Assembly: GCA_023334545.1 (NCBI GenBank)
Contig: JAADVB010000259.1
Location: forward strand, 1 to 24,682
Reading direction: 5' to 3'
DNA from: Salisapilia sapeloensis
Lineage: Eukaryota; Oomycota; Peronosporomycetes; Peronosporales; Salisapiliaceae
DNA length: 24,682 bases
This document shows, piece by piece, positions 19,314 to 24,682 of this stretch. The notes below the pieces were generated by a model. It ran no database searches. It saw only the letters and a list, made by a program, of their open reading frames with translations, and was not told the DNA's origin. The translations under genes and the position numbers were made by a program. The first letter of the stretch is position 1; each line of letters begins with the position of its first letter.

Positions 19314-22300
19314 ATGCCGCCGAAAGAGGTTTCCACGGACTCGAAGAACTCGACGCCAGAGGCCGAGGTGCTCGGGCTGAACGTCGGGACGAAATGCTAT
19401 CTAGCAGACGACAAAGAGGTGTGGCTCCAAGTGCGTGTCGAAGAAGTTGACTGGGACGCCAAGACCGCCGTCTTATGCAACCAGAATGATGATACGGACC
19501 GACGGACGATTCCTCTGGATCAAGCAGCAGCCCTGCCGCTTCAGAATACGTCGATGCTTAATCAAGAGTCTGATAGTCCTCGAGCCGGCGTAGACGACCT
19601 CATTGAGCTGAATCATCTTCACGAAGCTGCGATCCTGTACAACCTGAAAGAACGATTTCATTGTCAAACACCGTACACATATACGGGCGATATCTGTCTC
19701 GCCGTGAATCCATACCAATGGCTTGAACATTTGTACTCGAAGGACATGCATGAAAAGTATTTGAGTGCGAAAAAGAGTAAAGACTTGCCTCCTCACATCT
19801 ACGCCATGTCCGTCGACTCGTACAAGCGACTGTGTGACGATGGACAGAACCAGAGTATCCTCGTAAGTGGTGAATCTGGCGCTGGGAAGACTGAAACGAC
19901 TAAACTCTTGATGGATCACGTCGCGTCCATCGCCGGAGGCATGAACAACGCCACGATCAAACGTATCGTAGAAGCGAATCCGTTGCTCGAGTCCTTTGGA
20001 AATGCCAAAACCGTCCGCAACGATAACAGTAGTCGCTTTGGTAAGTTCACGCAGCTCCAATTCGATGACAACTTTACCCTGTGTGGAGCACAGTGCGAGA
20101 CATACCTCTTGGAGAAAACGCGAGTGGTCTCACAAGAGCCAGGAGAGCGTAATTACCATATCTTCTATCAACTATTCCGAGGCGCGACAGATGAAGAGCG
20201 TCAGAAGTATGGTCTGGACGGACGAGAGCCTTCCTCTTTCACTTATTTACTGCCGAAAGCTCCTTCCAAACCAAAGAAAAAGGGTCAGCCGCCTCCACCA
20301 CCAACGGAGGACGCAAAGCTTATTGCACGAGACGGGAAGAACTTGGATAAAACGAAGAAAGCATTAGGTCTATTAAATCTATCAGAAGAGCAGCAAAGCG
20401 CGATCTTTGAGACGATCGCTGGTATCCTCCACCTCGGTCAGATCGAATTTGTGGCCAATGAGGACGATGATGAAGCGAGTCATTTGGTCGAGTCGTCGGC
20501 CCAAGTGTCTGGAATGCTTCTTGGGCTCGATATATCTGCCATGAACAAGGCTCTAAGCACTCGAACGATGAAAGCCGGTGGTGAAGTCTACGCTGTGCCA
20601 TTGGATGCAAGTAAAGCCGAGTCGTGCCGAGACGCATTAGCCAAGGCCGTGTACGCGAATTTGTTCGACTGGATGGTCGAGCTGATTAACGAGAGCCTTG
20701 GTGCCTCAGGAGAGGCACGAGGAACGATCGGTGTACTAGATATCTTTGGCTTTGAGTCCTTTGAACATAATTCGTTCGAGCAGTTGTGTATCAATTACGC
20801 GAATGAAAAGCTCCAGCAGAAATTCACACAAGATGTCTTTCGTGCCGTGCAGGAAGAGTATGAAAATGAAAAGATCACGTGGGCACACATTACGTACCCA
20901 GATAACACTGAGGTACTTGCACTCATTGAAGGTCGCATGGGAGTCATATCGTTATTGAACGAAGAGATTGTACGTCCGAAAGGCAATGCTGAAGGCTTTG
21001 TCAGCAAATTATCTAGCAGTAACAGTCAGAGGAAGTCAGTCATCGCTTTCCCACGTATCTCCAGGACTCAATTCACTATCCATCACTACGCTGCAGCAGT
21101 TACGTACGAAGCGGACGGGTTCCTAGAGAAGCATAAAGACGCATTGTTCCCAGACTTGTCCAACCTCATGCTCGATAGCTCGCACGAGTTCGTGTGTCAA
21201 GTTTTCAAACGTAAAGTGCTGATAGCAAAGCAAGCAGAAGCAGTAGCGGCCATGTCTGGGTCCAAAGGATCGCGCGCAAAGAATGATGCGGCTGGAAGCA
21301 CCGTCGGATCGCAGTTCAAGACGTCATTGAACAAACTCATGGAAACGATCAACGATACTGGCGTGAGCTACATTCGATGCATCAAGCCTAACAGTTCCAA
21401 GAGTGCAGAAGCGTTTGAGCTCAAAATGGTAGTGGATCAACTACGCTGTGCTGGTGTCATTGAAGCCATCCAAATCGCTCGCGCTGGATACCCGAATCGT
21501 CTACGTCATGCTGAATTCGCTAGTGAATTCGACATCTTCCTCTCCGATCAACAGATCGAAGAAAGTAGTGCTGATGCCAATTGTCAATTTCTCGTGAAAC
21601 AATTCAAACTCCAGACGCCAGAAGAGTATCAAATGGGTGTTTCCAAGATCTACCTCCAGAAAGGAGTATTAGAACGTGTGCAGCATATCAAGGCACAGAA
21701 ACTCTTCGCCTATGCCGCAAGTATTCAGAGTCGATGGAGAGGTATCGACGGTCGTCAGATTGCTCGAGAACGGTATGCGGCGTTGCTCTTACTACAAGAA
21801 CACTGTCGAGTGTTTGCAGCTATGATCAAATTCTGGAGACAGAAGCGAGCTGTTCGAGCGATACAACGACTGTATCGTGGTCATCAGGGACGCAAACTCT
21901 ACTTTGCTGCCTTGTGTCAGCTCAAAGCACTTCAGATCCAACGCGTGTGGCGAGGACGCGTCGGTCGAAAGCTCTACTTTGCCTTCTTGTGCGACGTCCG
22001 AGCACGCAAAATCCAACGCGTCTGGCGTGGTCATGTCGGTCGACAGCGTTTCCACACGTTTTTGTGTGAAGCCAAGGCTCTGGAGCTCCAACGTGTTTGG
22101 AGAGGACATGTTGGACGGCAGATTTGCCATGAAGCACGAAGACAACGATCAGCAACCACGATCCAAGCCATGGTGCGCTGTCTACTGGCTAAAGCCGAGT
22201 TAAAGAGGAGGATCGTAGCCCATGAAGAGGAAGTAGAGCGACAGCGACTGCTAGAAATCCAAAGACAGGAAGAAGCCAAGGCGGAGGAGCAACGACAGCG

Positions 22301-23978
22301 TAAACAACGAGCGCTGGAGATGCGCAAAAGGCGAGAGAATGGAGCGACGACCGTTCAGCGGTACGTTCGAGGCTACCTTGGTCGGTGCAGATTCCAGCGG
22401 ATCCTCGAGGAAGAGAGAGCGGAACAACAGCGGCTCCTAGAGTTCCAACGGATCAAGGAAGATATGTGTGCAGTGTTTATCCAATCAGCTGCGAGAGGTT
22501 TCCTCACGCGAAAGCATGTCTCTTTGGATGAACTCCGCTTTGAGCGTAATTCCAAGGCTGCTTTAGTCATTCAGACGACCACAAGAGTCTTTATGGCTCG
22601 ACTGTATGTCTCTCGATTGCGTCAAGAGCGCATGATGCAGACAGCAGCGTCAACAGTCATCCAGTCTGTTGTACGCGGCTGCATCGCTCGGAAGCAAGTC
22701 GCAGCTATTCATGAGCAGTTGAGAGTACAATCGAATGCAGCAACGATGGTGCAAAAGACGATTCGAGGGAAGTTAGCTAGAAAGCGATATGCTATCTTGA
22801 AAGAGCATTGGAACCTCGAACGTGGCATGACACTGCTTCAAGCTGTTGTAAGAGGAAAGATCGAGCGAAGGCGGTACGAGCATTTGCGTCAAGCTATCAT
22901 TGCGAGCATTGCCGTTCAGAAGATCGTTCGTGGGTGGCTTGCTCGACGACAACTCCAGAAACTGCGGATGGACAAGGAGAATATGGAGGAGCGAGCAGTC
23001 ATTTACTTGCAGTCCATTGCTCGTGGGTATTTGGCCCGTACAGCCTTTGCTACCATGATGCAACAAAAGATAGAGATTGATGCTGTCGTGCTTATTCAAG
23101 CAGTTGGTCGTCGATATTTGGCGCGTACAGCATTTGTTGTTATGGTACAAGAAAGGATGAAGAATGATTCCATTGTACTTATGCAAGCAGTCGTTCGTGG
23201 CTACTTAGCCCGTACAGCCTTCGCTACCATGATGCAACAAATGAACAAAGATAACTCCGTCGTGCGTATGCAAGCGGTCGTTCGTGGATTCTTGGCTCGT
23301 ACCAAGGTTGCTGGTATGGTCCAAGAGAGAATTGAAGACGATGCGATTGTGCTCATGCAAGCAGTGGGTCGTGGGTACTTGGCAAGGGTCAAGTTTACTG
23401 GTATGGTACAAGACAGGATTAAGAACGATGCTGCTGTGCTTATGCAGGCGGTGGTTCGCTCGTATCTCGCTCGAAAGCATGCTTCAGCCATGATGACAAC
23501 CGTCGTATCGAAAGAGGAGGTCGAGATGGAGCGTAATCGACTAGAGGAAGAGCGTAATCGATTAATCGATCAATACCAACAGCTTGTCGACGCAAACGCC
23601 AAGCTAGAGGAGATGATAGATATGTGGGATGAAGACACGAACAAGCAGCTCGAGTCGTTCCGAGAGCGAGAGCAAAGTGCCAAGGAAATGATCGATCTTC
23701 GAGAGTCTCGACTCCAATCCATTCGTCAGCAACACACTCATCTAAGCGAGTATCTGAACAAGAATAGCATCGGTTCGACGGATCGTGAGAGCTCCACTTC
23801 GGACCCGGAACGACAGACGATAAAAGAGAATGCCGATCCAAACGAACCGGAAGCGCCGAAGAAATCAAAGCAGGGCATGGGCTCTGTCATGAAGAGCGCT
23901 AGGAACTGGTGGAGAGGAAGCTCCAAAGCTCCAAAGAAGGTTAATGATGAAGATGATGTTCGCCGGGACCTTTTGTAG
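19314..23978 (+). CDS. Unconventional myosin with about 20 IQ-like motifs
   Basis: 1554 aa, intronless. An SH3-like N-terminal segment (25-56) precedes the motor (about 95-785), which has P-loop GESGAGKT (186-193), switch I NDNSSRFGKF (236-245) and switch II DIFGFE (476-481). Loop 2 is at about 647-666. The TEDS-rule position, 16 residues before DALAK, is Glu424, so motor activity should not need heavy-chain phosphorylation there. A Lys/Pro-rich insertion KKKGQPPPPP sits at 321-330. The neck has IQ-like motifs starting near 802, 825, 846, 872, 898, 924 and 946, then a charged helix, then 1011, 1053, 1083, 1112, 1142, 1172, 1198, 1228, 1257, 1287, 1316, 1345 and 1374. The tail has a coiled coil (about 1398-1475) and a basic Trp-containing end (1516-1542). 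No recognised cargo domain is seen. The class cannot be fixed by eye; it is probably an oomycete-type myosin moving on actin. Confidence 0.97.
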   Translation: MPPKEVSTDSKNSTPEAEVLGLNVGTKCYLADDKEVWLQVRVEEVDWDAKTAVLCNQNDDTDRRTIPLDQAAALPLQNTSMLNQESDSPRAGVDDLIELNHLHEAAILYNLKERFHCQTPYTYTGDICLAVNPYQWLEHLYSKDMHEKYLSAKKSKDLPPHIYAMSVDSYKRLCDDGQNQSILVSGESGAGKTETTKLLMDHVASIAGGMNNATIKRIVEANPLLESFGNAKTVRNDNSSRFGKFTQLQFDDNFTLCGAQCETYLLEKTRVVSQEPGERNYHIFYQLFRGATDEERQKYGLDGREPSSFTYLLPKAPSKPKKKGQPPPPPTEDAKLIARDGKNLDKTKKALGLLNLSEEQQSAIFETIAGILHLGQIEFVANEDDDEASHLVESSAQVSGMLLGLDISAMNKALSTRTMKAGGEVYAVPLDASKAESCRDALAKAVYANLFDWMVELINESLGASGEARGTIGVLDIFGFESFEHNSFEQLCINYANEKLQQKFTQDVFRAVQEEYENEKITWAHITYPDNTEVLALIEGRMGVISLLNEEIVRPKGNAEGFVSKLSSSNSQRKSVIAFPRISRTQFTIHHYAAAVTYEADGFLEKHKDALFPDLSNLMLDSSHEFVCQVFKRKVLIAKQAEAVAAMSGSKGSRAKNDAAGSTVGSQFKTSLNKLMETINDTGVSYIRCIKPNSSKSAEAFELKMVVDQLRCAGVIEAIQIARAGYPNRLRHAEFASEFDIFLSDQQIEESSADANCQFLVKQFKLQTPEEYQMGVSKIYLQKGVLERVQHIKAQKLFAYAASIQSRWRGIDGRQIARERYAALLLLQEHCRVFAAMIKFWRQKRAVRAIQRLYRGHQGRKLYFAALCQLKALQIQRVWRGRVGRKLYFAFLCDVRARKIQRVWRGHVGRQRFHTFLCEAKALELQRVWRGHVGRQICHEARRQRSATTIQAMVRCLLAKAELKRRIVAHEEEVERQRLLEIQRQEEAKAEEQRQRKQRALEMRKRRENGATTVQRYVRGYLGRCRFQRILEEERAEQQRLLEFQRIKEDMCAVFIQSAARGFLTRKHVSLDELRFERNSKAALVIQTTTRVFMARLYVSRLRQERMMQTAASTVIQSVVRGCIARKQVAAIHEQLRVQSNAATMVQKTIRGKLARKRYAILKEHWNLERGMTLLQAVVRGKIERRRYEHLRQAIIASIAVQKIVRGWLARRQLQKLRMDKENMEERAVIYLQSIARGYLARTAFATMMQQKIEIDAVVLIQAVGRRYLARTAFVVMVQERMKNDSIVLMQAVVRGYLARTAFATMMQQMNKDNSVVRMQAVVRGFLARTKVAGMVQERIEDDAIVLMQAVGRGYLARVKFTGMVQDRIKNDAAVLMQAVVRSYLARKHASAMMTTVVSKEEVEMERNRLEEERNRLIDQYQQLVDANAKLEEMIDMWDEDTNKQLESFREREQSAKEMIDLRESRLQSIRQQHTHLSEYLNKNSIGSTDRESSTSDPERQTIKENADPNEPEAPKKSKQGMGSVMKSARNWWRGSSKAPKKVNDEDDVRRDLL
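21849..22133 (+). repeat. Tandem IQ repeats, 78-bp period, inside myosin gene
   Basis: Four units of 26 codons (IQ motifs starting at residues 846, 872, 898 and 924) share the frame IQRVWRGHVGRxLYF-x-FLC. Nucleotide similarity between units is visible, for example CAACGCGTGTGGCGAGG versus CAACGCGTCTGGCGTGG. The 26-residue period is close to the usual IQ spacing, and the units look recently duplicated. Confidence 0.8.
22986..23490 (+). repeat. Tandem IQ-like repeats, about 87-bp period, inside myosin gene
   Basis: Six units of 29-30 codons start near residues 1228, 1257, 1287, 1316, 1345 and 1374. Each has a (L/I)(M/I/L)QAVVRGYLAR core followed by (T/V)xFxxMVQE-RIKNDA. Most units have Met-Gln in place of Ile-Gln. 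Nucleotide similarity between units is high (GCAAGCAGT(C/G)G(T/G)TCGTGG-type blocks), suggesting recent expansion by unequal exchange. Confidence 0.85.
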
Positions 23979-24056
23979 ATGTACAATGCATCCTAAATTT
24001 AGTCATGAATCGGAGAAGATAAAGAATGAACTCCCTTTTTGTTTATGCAGCTAACT

Positions 24057-24410
24057 TTATGTGTTCATATTTATCAGCAACCTCTTTCGTCCGCTCTCGA
24101 TGAGTTGGTAAATCGACGTGACTACGATCAAGGCAATCGTGAAGTCCCATGCTCCATATATGTCATCATTTACTCCGCACACATCCAATAGCCACGCGAA
24201 TTTATTAAAGAGACCACCGTAGAAACGAACAAAATGTCCAGGATAGCTCTTAATAAACCTTTGCGTCTGTCGAACAAAGTCGTCGACCACCTCGGAGTTA
24301 TCAAGCCAAATCAACGTAGAAACAACTACAAGTAGACCAATAGCTTGAATCTGCATCTTGTATCCACGCATATCAGTCGAGGAGTAGGTGGCGAGAATAG
24401 ATGGATGCAT
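24057..24410 (-). CDS. Hypothetical small two-helix membrane protein
   Basis: A 117-aa frame I do not recognise. Two hydrophobic segments are visible: IQAIGLLVVVSTLIWL (21-36) and WDFTIALIVVTSIYQLI (about 88-104). Between them is an amphipathic stretch with aromatic residues (FVRQTQRFIKSYPGHFVRFYGG). The tail is basic (SGRKRLLINMNT). In-frame ATGs also lie at 24371 and 24356, and starting at 24356 (MQIQAIGL) would put the first helix directly at the N-terminus. A TATATATA string at 24414-24421 lies just upstream of the first ATG. It could also be the last exon of a gene that continues to the right. It is tail-to-tail with the myosin, 78 bp apart. Confidence 0.5.
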   Translation of the reverse strand: MHPSILATYSSTDMRGYKMQIQAIGLLVVVSTLIWLDNSEVVDDFVRQTQRFIKSYPGHFVRFYGGLFNKFAWLLDVCGVNDDIYGAWDFTIALIVVTSIYQLIESGRKRLLINMNT

Positions 24411-24682
24411 CTGTTATATATATCTCGACTTGTAGACTCGTAGACTTGTGTAAAGGTAGATGTAGACTCCGACAGCGCTCGGAAGTTTTGTGCTGGGCAA
24501 AGCACGCAACTTTGGTCCACACAAAGTCTCTGAAAAGCCGTCGTGTTGTCCCGATTCGTGCGCATTTAGCGAAAAGTATCCGTACATAGACGATGGTGCG
24601 ACGACCACGATCTGATTTCGGTGACTCTTCAAGATACTATCCGTAGACGCTCGAGGTTTCTATGACCGCCCAAGATACTATC
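24411..24682. other. Right-edge sequence without a recognised gene
   Basis: About 270 bp with short open frames on both strands, none with credible protein character. It ends in a direct repeat (see 24630-24682). It may hold the promoter of the small membrane protein or part of a gene beyond the window. Confidence 0.35.
24630..24682. repeat. Direct repeat CAAGATACTATC, 41-bp spacing, cut by window end
   Basis: The 12-mer CAAGATACTATC occurs at 24630-24641 and again at 24671-24682, where the window stops. With only two copies it could be the start of a tandem array or a chance duplicate. Confidence 0.45.

Noticed and set aside
18887-19336. 149-codon minus-strand frame across the PGK-myosin spacer
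   Set aside because: The spacer part reads protein-like in places, but both ends are antisense to firm exons of PGK and myosin and no family is recognised. Transcript data could reopen it.
21581-22203. Long out-of-frame plus- and minus-strand frames in the myosin IQ region
   Set aside because: They arise from the repeated IQ codons being read in other registers.
1-24682. Search for transposons, viral insertions, CRISPR arrays, rRNA and tRNA
   Set aside because: No transposase, reverse transcriptase, integrase, terminal repeats, spacer arrays or tRNA cloverleaf were recognised by eye; a tRNA covariance search was not possible.

Overview
The window is eukaryotic nuclear DNA, gene-dense and rich in very short GT-AG introns. 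The gene set suggests an oomycete or a close stramenopile. It includes a phosphoglycerate kinase with a mitochondrial-type presequence, a long many-IQ myosin, a B-box/PH/kinase fusion, a nucleoredoxin-like protein and a tandem SCP2 protein. I cannot decide the genus. I see no virus, transposon, CRISPR array, rRNA or tRNA.

Layout, left to right: weak hypothetical coding sequence (about 157-725, +); nucleoredoxin-like protein (968-1414, -); APC2, rebuilt as eight exons (1684-4349, +); a three-exon gene that looks like DNA polymerase delta subunit 4 with an added zinc knuckle (4362-4880, -); a small lysine-rich membrane-anchored protein (4946-5401, +); tandem SCP2 protein ending in SKL (5483-6268, -); ORC5 in three exons (6345-7875, +); B-box/PH/kinase in three exons (7945-10514, -); 2-oxoglutarate/Fe(II) dioxygenase in two exons (10593-11368, +); NUP205/Nup192 nucleoporin of about 2003 aa (11404-17480, -); phosphoglycerate kinase in two exons (17702-19038, +); a 1554-aa myosin with about 20 IQ-like motifs (19314-23978, +); and a small two-helix membrane protein (24057-24410, -).

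The ten genes from the nucleoredoxin to phosphoglycerate kinase alternate strictly -/+. They form five head-to-head pairs separated by tail-to-tail junctions of only 12-81 bp. I place 17 introns, all 50-68 bp in the preferred models, by matching reading phase and protein family. Several genes are invisible as single open frames and appear only after splicing.

Three genes act in genome duplication and division: APC2 (ubiquitin ligase of the cell cycle), the POLD4-like protein (replicative polymerase) and ORC5 (origin recognition). They lie within about 6.2 kb. The remainder is housekeeping: redox, lipid transfer, nuclear pore, glycolysis and actin motor. I did not find a clearly new multi-gene system. 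The best leads are the POLD4-like protein with a CCHC knuckle, the B-box/PH/kinase architecture, the repeat-expanded myosin neck, and the start-codon arrangement of phosphoglycerate kinase.
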